Positions 56,802 through 64,000 of a stretch of DNA of 64,000 nt are shown here, piece after piece; position 1 is the stretch's first letter, and each line of letters opens with the position of its first letter. The stretch is taken from positions 186,001 to 250,000 of the forward strand of contig NZ_JAPNLM010000010.1 in assembly GCF_026627255.1 (NCBI RefSeq). Direction: 5' to 3'. The notes under the pieces were generated by a model. It had not been told where the DNA came from, did not search any database, and was given only the letters and a program-made list of their open reading frames with translations. Source of the stretch: Streptomyces antarcticus (GTDB taxonomy: Bacteria > Actinomycetota > Actinomycetes > Streptomycetales > Streptomycetaceae). The position numbers and the translations under genes are program-made.

Positions 56802-58346
56802 CTAGTGGCCGGACCCGGTGGTCTTGAAGGAGCCGGGCACCATCCACACCACGAGTACCAGCACCGCGGCCGCGATGCCGATGGAGACGTACGAGGTCGT
56901 GGTCAGGGCGCTGTCGAAGGAGTGCCGGGCCCGTTCGAGGAGCCCGGCGCGCTCGGCGGCGGGCAGGGTCTCGGCGTACTCCCCGGCTCCGCCGATGGAC
57001 TCGGCGGCCACGGCGGGGGTGCCCGCCATGTGCCGGGCGTAGGCGGCCCCGTGGATGGACCCGAGGAGCGCGACGCCGAGGCCGACCCCGAGCTCGTACG
57101 AGGTCTCGGACACGGCGCCGGCCTGCCCGGCCCGCTCCGCGGGGACCGCCGAGACCAGCACGGAGGCGGCGGTGGTGACGGCGAGGCCGTCGCTGAAGCC
57201 GAGGGTCGTGAGGAAGACGGCGACGTACGCGTACGAGGTCGGCTGCGGGGCCAGGGCCAGCAGGGTGAACCCGGCGACCAGCCCGGCCAGGCCGAGCGCC
57301 ATGCAGGCCCGTACGCCGATCCGGTGCATCAGCGTCGGCGCGAGCAGGGAGCTGACCAGCATGGCGAGGGCGGTCGGGAGGGTGCGCAGGCCGGCTTCGA
57401 AGGGGGAGTAGCCGTGGACGTACTGGAGCCACAGGGACACCAGGAACAGCGCGGCGCCCGCGGCCAGCATCGCCATCAGGGTGACCAGGGCCGCGGCGGT
57501 GAAGGGGCGGTTGCGGAAGAGCCGTACGTCGAGCAGGGGGTCCTCCAGCCGCAGCTGGCGGCGGGCGAACCAGGTGAGCAGCACGATGCCCGCCAGCAGG
57601 ACCGCCAGGTCCGCGGCCCCGGGACGGCCGGTGGCCACGTGCTTGATCCCCCAGGCGAGGGAGATGATGCCGGCGACGGAGAGGACGGCGCTGAGGCGGT
57701 CGAGGGCGTGGTGGCCGGCGTCCTTGAACTCGGGCAGCAGCCACAGCCCGGCGGCGACGGTCACGACCACCACGGGGACGTTGACCCAGAAGGCGGCGGC
57801 CCAGCCGTACCGTTCGACGAGCAGCCCGCCGACGACCGGCCCGATGGCGGCCCCGGCGCCGGCCACGGCGGCCCAGATGCCGATGGCGAGGTTCCGTTCG
57901 CGGGGGTCGGCGAAGATGTTCCGGATCAGCGAGAGCGTGGACGGCATGACCATGGCTCCGCCGATGCCGAGGAGCACGCGGCCGGCGATGAGCTGGGTCG
58001 AACTCCCGGCGGTGGCGGCGAGCACGGAGGCCACGCCGAAGAGCACGAAACCGATCAGGAAGAGCTTCTTGCGCCCGACCCGGTCACCGAGCGCGCCGGT
58101 GGTGACGAGCAGCCCGCCGAGGACCAGGCCGTAGATGTCGATGATCCACAGCTGCTGGATCGCACTGGGCCGGAGGTCGTCGATGAGGGAGGGGAGTGCG
58201 ACGTTCAGGATGGTGGCGTCCATGGCCACCAGCAGCAGGCTGGCGCAGAGAACGGCGAGCATCGCCCACCGCTCGGCCCCGTACGCGGAACGGTCTCCCG
58301 CGCCGGGGCCAGCGGGCTGCACGGCTCGGGGCACGGGGCCTCTCAT
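56802..58346 (-). CDS. MFS drug exporter, DHA2 (14-TM) type
   Basis: A 514-residue transporter with about 14 membrane segments. It carries LVAMDATILNVALPSLIDDL (DHA2 motif D1), GALGDRVGRKKLFLIG (motif A) and GPVVGGLLVERYGWAAAFW (motif C of drug/H+ antiporters). The substrate is not predictable. ATG 58346 lies immediately after GGAGGG; GTG 58334 (VPRAVQPAG) with better spacing is a real alternative. It converges with the peptidase gene and is divergent from tRNA-Thr. No regulator is adjacent. Confidence 0.9.
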   Translation of the reverse strand: MRGPVPRAVQPAGPGAGDRSAYGAERWAMLAVLCASLLLVAMDATILNVALPSLIDDLRPSAIQQLWIIDIYGLVLGGLLVTTGALGDRVGRKKLFLIGFVLFGVASVLAATAGSSTQLIAGRVLLGIGGAMVMPSTLSLIRNIFADPRERNLAIGIWAAVAGAGAAIGPVVGGLLVERYGWAAAFWVNVPVVVVTVAAGLWLLPEFKDAGHHALDRLSAVLSVAGIISLAWGIKHVATGRPGAADLAVLLAGIVLLTWFARRQLRLEDPLLDVRLFRNRPFTAAALVTLMAMLAAGAALFLVSLWLQYVHGYSPFEAGLRTLPTALAMLVSSLLAPTLMHRIGVRACMALGLAGLVAGFTLLALAPQPTSYAYVAVFLTTLGFSDGLAVTTAASVLVSAVPAERAGQAGAVSETSYELGVGLGVALLGSIHGAAYARHMAGTPAVAAESIGGAGEYAETLPAAERAGLLERARHSFDSALTTTSYVSIGIAAAVLVLVVWMVPGSFKTTGSGH

Positions 58347-58524
58347 CCCTCCGGGGGGTGGATCACGGCGAAACGGCGCGCCGAATTCGGCGCATCTGCA
58401 CCAGTATGTGACCTACGTTCCAGTCCCGCACAACCCGGTTCTGGGCACCCGTCGACACCCTGTAGACTTGGCGCCGCTGCTGATGAGAGCACCTCTTCGA
58501 GGGAATACTTGTCTGACCAGCGGT

Positions 58525-58598
58525 GCCGCCTTAGCTCAGTTGGCCAGAGCAACGCACTCGTAATGCGTAGGTCTCGGGTTCGAATCCCGAAGGCGGCT
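58525..58598 (+). tRNA. tRNA-Thr (CGT)
   Basis: A 74-nt cloverleaf: acceptor GCCGCCT pairs with AGGCGGC plus discriminator T, D-arm AGCTCAGTTGGCCAGAGC, anticodon stem ACGCA/TGCGT with loop CTCGTAA (anticodon CGT, threonine), and T-arm TCGGGTTCGAATCCCGA. CCA is not encoded. The 3' end faces the integrase-bearing island. Confidence 0.96.
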
Positions 58599-58604
58599 CG
58601 GATT

Positions 58605-58641
58605 AGCCCCAGGACTCACTCGCCGTGACCTGGGGCTTTTT
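58605..58641 (+). terminator. Terminator of tRNA-Thr
   Basis: AGCCCCAGG and CCTGGGGCT form a 9-bp stem, followed by TTTTT. This is a classic rho-independent terminator 7 nt after the tRNA. Confidence 0.88.
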
Positions 58642-59159
58642 CCATTCCTTGACCTAACTCCTGTCGGCGCGTCAGCCCAGAGGCTTCGCCAGGCGGCCCC
58701 TGGTGGCCGACCGGTGGCCAAACGTGCAAATGGCGTGCAGCGGCGGTGTCCGGAAGCATCGACGGGGGCGGGCGGGCGGCGGCCTGGTTGTTGTTCTATC
58801 CCTACAAGTCTTCGTCCAGCACCGCCGCCTGGGAAGGCTTCGGTCGGGTCCAGGTGTCCTGAAGTCGTGCGCCAAGGAGGCGGGCGGCGCGGCTCCGCGT
58901 CGTTACTAGGGGTTCTTCTTCGTGCTCAGCCGCGTGAACACCCAGCCCCACCTTCGGCTGTGTCGGCAGTGGCTGGAGCCCCAGGGCCTGCAGGAGGTCG
59001 ATGCGCCAGTGGCTCGCTCAAGACTGCTCGGGGGTCGCCGATTGAGCCGCGCTCGAAGCGGCGGCGCGCTTGGGTTGGCTGTCCATAGGGAGGGAGATAG
59101 TCACGCTATGCGATCTCTCGCGGTCTGCTGCGACTGATGGGTGACGTTCATCACATGCC
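58642..59159. other. Gene-free stretch next to attL
   Basis: About 520 nt without a convincing gene. The short frames here have no family resemblance. It includes an imperfect 11-bp direct repeat (GGTGGCCGACC, then GGTGGCCAAAC near 58700) that could be integrase arm-binding sites, which is only a suggestion. Confidence 0.4.
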
Positions 59160-59194
59160 GGAGCCCCGGTCAGATATCCGCTGACCGGGGCTCC
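59160..59194. terminator. Terminator of the integrase operon
   Basis: A perfect 14-bp stem (GGAGCCCCGGTCAG and its complement) with a 7-nt loop, 13 nt beyond the integrase stop on the minus strand. Confidence 0.75.
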
Positions 59195-59206
59195 TTCACG
59201 CCTGAA

Positions 59207-60820
59207 TCAGGCGGAACGTTCTTCCTTGGCCTCGTCGCTCTTGCGCGGAGGTGTCATCCTCGGCCGGCGGGGAGAGGGCGTCGGCTCCCCGTCCTTCACC
59301 GCTGCCAAGGGCGTCCGGGCGTGCGGCACGAGCTGCACGACCTTCTCGGCGGCGTCACGAGCGAGATCGTCCAGGACCGACTGGTAGATGTCCCGGGTGA
59401 TCCGCGTGTCCGAGTGGCCGAGCGTTTCGGAGACCACCTTGATGTCGACCCCGGCAGCGAGCATCAGCGTCGCTGCGACGTGGCGAAGATCGTGGAGCCG
59501 GATCGGAGGAAGACTAGCGGCTTCCACCAGACGCTCGAAAAGGTCGCTGACCTTGCCAGGGTGAAGAAGGGAGCCGTCCTCCTGGGTGAAGATCCGACCG
59601 GTGTCCTGCCAGCCCTCGCCCCAAGCCTCCCGCTCCCGTTGCTGGCGAGCCTTGTGAGACAGGAGGTCCTGGTTCGTCTCCGCGTCGAGGGCGATCAGGC
59701 GAATGCCGCTGTCGGTCTTGGGGGCGCCCTCGTGGACCTCCCAGCCGTCCTGCACGAGCTGCGTGGCGATGGCGAGGGAGCGAGCCTTGGCCGAGTGATC
59801 TTCCCAGCGGACGCCGCACCCTTCGCCGCGTCGTGTCCCCCGGAAGGCGATGAGCCGCCAGAGCACGTACAGCCGGTCCTGCTCGACGAAGTCGAGGAAC
59901 GTCGCCGTCTGCTCGGGGGTCCAGACCATGACCGGCGAAGGCTTCTCGCCGGTCTCCTTCCAGCGCGCAATGCGCTCGTCGCTCCAGACGAGGGCCTTCG
60001 GCTTCGTGCCCGGCAGCAACTCGACGTGCGCCGCCGGGTTGAAGGTGGGCATCACCTGCTGGGCGATGGCGACGTTGAGCGCGGCGCGCAGGGTGTCCCG
60101 GATATGCGGCTGCGTGTTGAGACCGGTGATCCGCCGGAAGGGAGGCATCGCGTCGAGCTGAGCGCGCAGCCAATGACGTCGGGCACGGTTCTCTGCACCC
60201 TTGTTCGGCGTGGCCTTGAGGTCGTCGCGCACGACCCGCCGCTGGGCGTTCTGTTCCTGGATCTCGATGTTGCGCTCATTGATCGCGTCGAACATCGAAT
60301 CGATGTGGTGAACGCGGAGCTTGTCGAGGCGTAGATGCCCGAGATGCGGCTTCAGGTGGACGCGGATATCGCACTCATAGCGGGTCGCCCCACCGCGCCG
60401 CAGACGCTTGCGCCCCGCCAGCCAGGTGTCGAGCCACTCCGCCACGGTGACCTTGGAGTTCAGGGACTGCCCTGTCTTGAAGCGGCGGCGGGTCTCGTCG
60501 TAGTCCGGAACGGGGTCCTTGTCCTTGACGCAGTTCTCCAGGAGGTCGCTGATCTGGGTCTTGCCCCAGGCGTCGTCCTCCTCGGGAATGGCCATGAGGG
60601 CACGGACCTTGTCCAGCTCCTCCTGGGCCTTGGTGGAGGTCTCGAAGCCGCCACGACGAAACCGCCTGCGGTCGCCGTTCTGGTTGGGTTCGAGTTCCTG
60701 GACGGCGGTCCAGGTGCCGTGTCGGCGCGAAGACTTGAGCTTGGGGCAGGAAGCGCCGTACTCCTTGTTGGTCTTCGGGTCCGTGCAGCGGCACCGTCGT
60801 ATGAGGTTGCCGTTCTTCAC
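59207..60820 (-). CDS. int: Tyrosine site-specific integrase
   Basis: A 537-residue recombinase. The N-terminal arm-binding part contains RRCRCTDPKTNKEYG and Cys25 (a CxC-x13-C pattern seen in Streptomyces integrases), followed by a SAM-like core-binding domain (about 122-185). The catalytic set is Arg330 (GTRRGEG), Lys368 (PKTDSG), His443/Arg446 (HDLRH), His469 (LGHSD) and Tyr479 (RDIYQSV). A basic tail follows. ATG 60820 overlaps the stop of the XRE gene (ATGA). It would catalyse integration at the adjacent tRNA-Thr. Confidence 0.95.
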   Translation of the reverse strand: MKNGNLIRRCRCTDPKTNKEYGASCPKLKSSRRHGTWTAVQELEPNQNGDRRRFRRGGFETSTKAQEELDKVRALMAIPEEDDAWGKTQISDLLENCVKDKDPVPDYDETRRRFKTGQSLNSKVTVAEWLDTWLAGRKRLRRGGATRYECDIRVHLKPHLGHLRLDKLRVHHIDSMFDAINERNIEIQEQNAQRRVVRDDLKATPNKGAENRARRHWLRAQLDAMPPFRRITGLNTQPHIRDTLRAALNVAIAQQVMPTFNPAAHVELLPGTKPKALVWSDERIARWKETGEKPSPVMVWTPEQTATFLDFVEQDRLYVLWRLIAFRGTRRGEGCGVRWEDHSAKARSLAIATQLVQDGWEVHEGAPKTDSGIRLIALDAETNQDLLSHKARQQREREAWGEGWQDTGRIFTQEDGSLLHPGKVSDLFERLVEAASLPPIRLHDLRHVAATLMLAAGVDIKVVSETLGHSDTRITRDIYQSVLDDLARDAAEKVVQLVPHARTPLAAVKDGEPTPSPRRPRMTPPRKSDEAKEERSA

Positions 60821-61476
60821 TCGCTGTCCTCCGAGGGGGTCGGTGTTTCGGGCTGGTCGACGAAGGCCAGCTCGTCAGGCAGGGATGGAGGTGCCAGGTC
60901 GCGGTCGCGCATCCGGCCACGGAACGTGCGCAGTTCCTGGCAGTCCTCGAACGCGTGCTCCTCGTAGCCCTCGGCGCGCTGCAGGAGGGTGGCTCTGCGG
61001 GCCCGGTCCAGGGTGGTGCTGGCCGACCGCCGCCTTTCCCTGGCCAAGGCGTGGGAAGACATCGCGGCAGCCACCAGGTCGCCGTGCTGACGGAAGAGGT
61101 CGAGGATGTCCCGAGCGGAGCCTTCGGGGGCGGGCTCGGCCAAGGGCGTCTCGCCGGTGAACCATGCGACCGCATCCCAGGTGGAGACTTCGCGACCGGG
61201 GAGGGCTTCGACCGTGGCTGAGGACCCGAGTGGGAAGAGGAGGGTCACCGGCGGGACGCCGAGGACGTCAGCCAGTACGACGACCTCCGCGACGGTGATG
61301 CTCGTCTTGCGCCCCGACTCCAGATTCTTCATCGAGTGCTCGGTGAACTCCGGCAAGCCGCGGTCGGCACAGCCTTGGGCGACCTCCGCCATCGTGAGGC
61401 CGGCGGCCTTGCGCGAGTCCCGCAGGCGCCGTGCGATCCGACCGGTGAATGCTGTCGGCCATTGGTCAGGTGTCAT
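60817..61476 (-). CDS. XRE-family (HTH_3) transcriptional regulator
   Basis: A 219-residue protein with an N-terminal Cro/C1-type helix-turn-helix (RLRDSRKAAGLTMAEVAQGC, then MKNLESGRK), about residues 13-75, and a helical, Arg-rich C-terminal region of unknown function. It is coupled to the integrase by an ATGA overlap and transcribed away from the excisionase-like gene, the arrangement of a repressor controlling element excision. A palindrome overlaps its own start codon (61470-61484), suggesting autoregulation. Confidence 0.88.
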   Translation of the reverse strand: MTPDQWPTAFTGRIARRLRDSRKAAGLTMAEVAQGCADRGLPEFTEHSMKNLESGRKTSITVAEVVVLADVLGVPPVTLLFPLGSSATVEALPGREVSTWDAVAWFTGETPLAEPAPEGSARDILDLFRQHGDLVAAAMSSHALARERRRSASTTLDRARRATLLQRAEGYEEHAFEDCQELRTFRGRMRDRDLAPPSLPDELAFVDQPETPTPSEDSE

Positions 61477-61484
61477 GGTGACAC
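61470..61484. promoter_or_regulatory. Operator-like palindrome over the XRE start codon
   Basis: GTGTCA, TGG, then TGACAC is a perfect 6-bp dyad spanning the repressor start codon. A related site lies at 61531-61545. Confidence 0.5.
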
Positions 61485-61530
61485 TTTAGGCAGTCAAAAG
61501 GCGCTGCTGCAACTTCGTGATACACCTACG

Positions 61531-61545
61531 GCGTCACCGCGACAC
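61531..61545. promoter_or_regulatory. Second operator-like site between repressor and excisionase genes
   Basis: Read on the minus strand as GTGTCGCGGTGACGC, it matches the first palindrome at GTGTC--GGTGAC. It lies 23 nt upstream of the excisionase-like start, where a repressor could block it. Confidence 0.4.
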
Positions 61546-61567
61546 GAGATTTCCCCAGGGGGGCACC

Positions 61568-61891
61568 ATGGCAGCATCTGATTCGTCCCGTGAGGCACGA
61601 GGGCTGACGGGCGACGAGCTGCTTGCCCTTCCTGCCGTGATCGACCTCGACACCTCAAACCGAGCGCTGATGATCGGCCGATCAACGGGATACGGACTCG
61701 CTAAGCAGGGGGAGTACCCGGTCAAGGTGCTGCGGCTCGGGAACGCCTACCGGGTGGTCACCGCCGACCTGCTGAAGCTGCTCGGACTGGAACGCCATCA
61801 GCCGGGGGACGGGAAGCCTGAAGCCAGAGCTGACGAACACCGCAGCTACCCACGCAACGCTCGGCTGCGACCCAGCCGAGCTCCTGCCTAA
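61568..61891 (+). CDS. Excisionase-like small DNA-binding protein
   Basis: A 107-residue protein. Residues about 20-80 (LLALPAVIDLDTSNRALMIG, then YPVKVLRLGNAYRVVTADLL) resemble the winged-helix/HTH_17 type of excisionases, with the KVLRLGNAYRV strand in place of the usual G-x-x-Y-R-F wing. A basic tail follows. ATG 61568 has AGGGGGG 6 nt upstream. It is divergent from the XRE/integrase pair, typical of xis in actinobacterial elements. Confidence 0.75.
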   Translation: MAASDSSREARGLTGDELLALPAVIDLDTSNRALMIGRSTGYGLAKQGEYPVKVLRLGNAYRVVTADLLKLLGLERHQPGDGKPEARADEHRSYPRNARLRPSRAPA

Positions 61892-61963
61892 ACTGGTGGC
61901 GACTTGATCACATCAACCACATGTAGCAAGGGCTCCTGGAATCTACTGCCAGCGCAGGGGGCC

Positions 61964-62460
61964 ATGGGACTGGCTGATATCGACGCGCATCTGGCCGGTG
62001 AGGACGAGGAGCTGCTGGCTCGACGGCGGGCTCGGAACCCGGGCCACGGTCGAGGCGCACGTGCGCCGCTGCATCGTGCAGTGGGAAGCCAACGGCCCAG
62101 TGCATGCCTTGGGAATTCGGGTGGCCGCATCGGCGGTACTGACCGGCACGGTCGAGGTGCAGTTCGACCAGCCGTATCTGACTCCGAGGCAGGTCAACAT
62201 CTCCTACGGGCTCTATCCGGCTTGGCGGGGGCGGGGATTGGTCACGCGTGCGGTGGAGCTGGCCAGTCAGCATGCCGCCGCGTACGGGGCGGTGATCAGG
62301 CTAATCCGGGTAATCCGGCATCCGCGACCGCTTCCCGGTGGGCTTCGTGCCGGTGCAGCGCAGAGCTGCTCAGGACGGCAGCGTGATGGACTGGTTCGGG
62401 CGCGAGCTGTCTTTGACCTACGGCTCAGGCGGCCTTCGCCCTGTCGACGATGACACGTAG
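61964..62460 (+). pseudogene. GNAT acetyltransferase pseudogene (two frameshifts)
   Basis: Three consecutive reading frames together give one GNAT protein. It starts MGLADIDAHLAGEDEELL (from 61964), continues one frame over with GTRATVEAHVRRCIVQWEA and the acetyl-CoA loop YPAWRGRGLVTRAVELA, then after about 62310 in the third frame with RDRFPVGFVPVQRRAAQDGS and VMDWFGREL, ending at a TAG at 62458-62460. No single frame is complete. The upstream part may also be truncated. Confidence 0.75.
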
Positions 62461-62735
62461 GTGGCGGTCGTCGGCCTGGCGGTTTCGCCAGATGATGCAG
62501 CGGCGGATCATGCTGCCCCGTTCCTTGTGGGTGGCGTGGGCGGTGCCGTCCAGGGTGAAGGTGCAGGACGGTGAACTGGGCTTCGATCCGGTTCAGCCCG
62601 GAGAAGTTTATCGGGGTGTAGGCGCTCTTGACGTTGTTCGCCGTTGCCAGGTGCCCACTGTGCAGCTGTTCGTGGTCAGGTGCGGGGAGAAGATGTCGCA
62701 GGCGATCGCGACACGGACGTCGACCGGGCAGAGGG
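62425..62735 (-). pseudogene. IS630-type transposase remnant (C-terminal part)
   Basis: Minus-strand translation gives fragments of an IS630-family DDE transposase in shifted frames: CDIFSPHLTT, then ANNVKSAYTPINFSGLNRIE, then TLDGTAHATHKERGSMIRRC and IIWRNRQADDRHLRVIVDRA, ending at TGA 62425-62427. The SxLNRIE segment is the catalytic Glu region. The N-terminal half and terminal inverted repeats are missing. Confidence 0.75.
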
Positions 62736-62779
62736 TGGGCTGTCGGGGACCGGAGTGCCGGCCCCCGACATAAGGCGGC

Positions 62780-64000
62780 TTACTTCAAGATGTCTAGTGC
62801 AGGTAGGGCATCCACGATGCGCACCGTCTCCACACTGACCGTCACGATCTTCTTCAGGAGGTCGATGATGTAACGCGGGTCGTCGGACCAGTCGTTGGGG
62901 TCGTTGACGATGCCGCTCGCCTTGTCCTGCTTCACCTGGTAGCGGTCGATGATCCACTCGATTGCCGAGCGGGCACCCAGCTGGTAGCGGTACGCCTCCT
63001 CCGGGATGTTGGAGAGAGTGACTCGGCTGTTGTAGATGATCGTTGACTTGTCTTGCTTGGAGCGGACCTTCATTTTCACGACGCGGTAGAGCTCGGTCGG
63101 GTCCGTGTCCGGGGAACCGGTGACCGTCTCGTCGAGTGCGGCGTACGGCTTCACTGACTCGTAGTTGATGTGCAGGCCCGCGAGCCTGCGGCCAGCCTCG
63201 GCGAAGCCACGGAAGTCTCGGACCTTGGGGATGCGGGGCAGCGACTTTTTCAGGTCGGCCGCGAACTGCTCCCGGTAGGCGGTGGAGTGCAGCAGGCCAT
63301 AGACGTAGTAGAAGACGTCGTCCTTGGTGACGGCGTCGCCGTAGGTGCTCTGGTAGTCGAGGAGGGCGGCGTCGGTGATGTTGTCGATGCGTTCGTGGTC
63401 GGCCGCCTCCTCCGCGGTGCTGAATAGGTCGTCGCCAGCACTCGGAGCGCGGTAGGTGTAGCGGGGGTAGAACTGGCCGTTACTGGAGCCCCAATAGGCC
63501 AGGTCGGGGATGTGGTTGACAGCGTGTGCCGAGAAAGGCTTGTCCGACCCCAAGCCCGTGATGTAGAACCCCATGTTCTGGTGTCGCGGGGTGGGGAAGA
63601 TCCGCGGCATCTGCGACCGCTCATGGTTCAAGTGGCGGTCGAAGTAGACAAGCTCCTTCATGAACGGCCGATAGGCTGCGCTTGTTACCCGTTCGGCACC
63701 GAAAGCGATCGTCTCTTTTTTGGCCAGATAGCCCTTGAGGCTCCGAGACCAGCTGATCTTCTGAGGGTCCAGGTCGATGAAGCCATCAACATGATCGCGT
63801 GGCGAGGTGATCCTGTGCTCCTCGCAGTATGCCTTGAAGTCCTCGACCTGCGAGTTATAGAAGTCGATCATCGACTCAGCAGTCTCGCGTACGCGGTCAG
63901 CAGAGTAGTTGTAGACCCAGACATCACGGTTCGTCTGGAGCCCTGCCGAGTACACGCCGAATAGTGCGGTGTGCCCGCTCTTGCCGGACTTGTCTCCGAG
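62780..64000 (-). CDS. Type ISP restriction-modification/helicase protein, C-terminal part (partial)
   Basis: The frame is open to the window edge, so only the last 406 residues are visible. The beginning LGDKSGKSGHTALFGVYSAG runs into GLQTNRDVWVYNYSADRVRE and MIDFYNSQVEDFK, then YRPFMKELVYFDRHLNHERS and PNVIxYITG-like MGFYITGLGSDKPFSAHAV, and ends with DVFYYVYGLLHSTAYREQF and EWIIDRYQV. This matches the target-recognition/C-terminal domain of type ISP (LlaBIII-like) single-chain enzymes, which carry nuclease, SF2 helicase and adenine methyltransferase domains upstream (outside the window). It probably provides phage restriction for the element. Confidence 0.85.
   Translation of the reverse strand, partial: LGDKSGKSGHTALFGVYSAGLQTNRDVWVYNYSADRVRETAESMIDFYNSQVEDFKAYCEEHRITSPRDHVDGFIDLDPQKISWSRSLKGYLAKKETIAFGAERVTSAAYRPFMKELVYFDRHLNHERSQMPRIFPTPRHQNMGFYITGLGSDKPFSAHAVNHIPDLAYWGSSNGQFYPRYTYRAPSAGDDLFSTAEEAADHERIDNITDAALLDYQSTYGDAVTKDDVFYYVYGLLHSTAYREQFAADLKKSLPRIPKVRDFRGFAEAGRRLAGLHINYESVKPYAALDETVTGSPDTDPTELYRVVKMKVRSKQDKSTIIYNSRVTLSNIPEEAYRYQLGARSAIEWIIDRYQVKQDKASGIVNDPNDWSDDPRYIIDLLKKIVTVSVETVRIVDALPALDILK

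Larger units (their letters stand above)
58599..64000. mobile_element. Integrated element at tRNA-Thr (right end beyond window)
   Basis: The segment begins at the 3' end of tRNA-Thr and carries a tyrosine integrase, a repressor and an excisionase-like gene, then decayed genes and a restriction-modification-type gene. It has visibly lower GC than the core. No conjugation or replication gene is seen in the visible part, so element class (AICE, prophage remnant or satellite) is undecided. Confidence 0.75.

Noticed and set aside
3492..58346. Possible biosynthetic gene cluster in the core block
   Set aside because: No PKS, NRPS, terpene or RiPP biosynthetic genes were found; the block is housekeeping and development.

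Overview
The window is chromosomal DNA of a high-GC actinobacterium, almost certainly a Streptomyces. The evidence is the strong G/C bias at third codon positions, chains of ATGA/GTGA start-stop overlaps, a WblA-type WhiB regulator, BldG, the 6C RNA, the DUF4244 Flp pilin with a Tad cluster, a membrane-bound thymidylate kinase fusion and a lysine-tailed TopA. From memory, the gene order between about 3.4 and 58.3 kb follows the S. coelicolor block from the wblA region to the topA/tmk/holB region. That synteny was not checked by alignment.

Layout. (1) 1-3377 is an accessory segment of visibly lower GC that ends at the 3' end of a tRNA-Pro(CGG) gene. It holds three minus-strand genes: a TIR-like predicted nucleotide-binding protein, a small multi-CxxC protein, and a PD-(D/E)XK nuclease-like domain fused to an alkyltransferase-like (MGMT-family) domain. 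This is the best candidate in the window for an uncharacterised system, possibly anti-phage. (2) 3.4-19.3 kb is core: Pr6Pr membrane protein, metallophosphoesterase, YqeY, class A PBP, WblA, a pair of ArsA-like ATPases, DUF4177/RidA, NUDIX, MBL hydrolase, Crp, endonuclease III, CoA-type NUDIX and the MarP periplasmic protease. (3) 19.7-30 kb is membrane and central metabolism: epoxide-hydrolase-like enzyme, holin-family protein, NhaA, acetyl-CoA synthetase with a DasR-like box, a SulP transporter-carbonic anhydrase fusion, a lipoprotein and a CooC/ParA-type ATPase. (4) 30-38 kb holds a pseudo-Fic protein, a HAD-IB phosphatase, the 6C RNA and a compact Tad (Flp pilus) locus that starts with the CpaE-like protein Ssd. 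(5) 38-58.3 kb holds a DUF1998-type helicase, bldG and its anti-sigma partner, H+-pyrophosphatase, a HemK-like methyltransferase, TopA, thymidylate kinase, DNA polymerase III delta', a secreted tripeptidyl-aminopeptidase-like hydrolase and an MFS exporter.

(6) From the tRNA-Thr(CGT) at 58.5 kb to the right edge lies a second integrated element: a tyrosine recombinase, an XRE-type repressor and a divergent excisionase-like gene with operator-like palindromes between them. It continues with a twice-frameshifted GNAT pseudogene, an IS630-type transposase remnant and the C-terminal part of a type ISP restriction-modification/helicase protein that runs off the window.

Working together: Crp, WblA, BldG with its anti-sigma partner, Ssd and the Tad genes point to control of development and surface structures. 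TopA, Tmk and HolB form a DNA topology, nucleotide and replication block. Both tRNA-flanking segments carry defence-like genes, so this core block is bordered on both sides by probable integration hot spots. Start codons were chosen from ribosome-binding sites and family knowledge; alternatives are stated where they matter.
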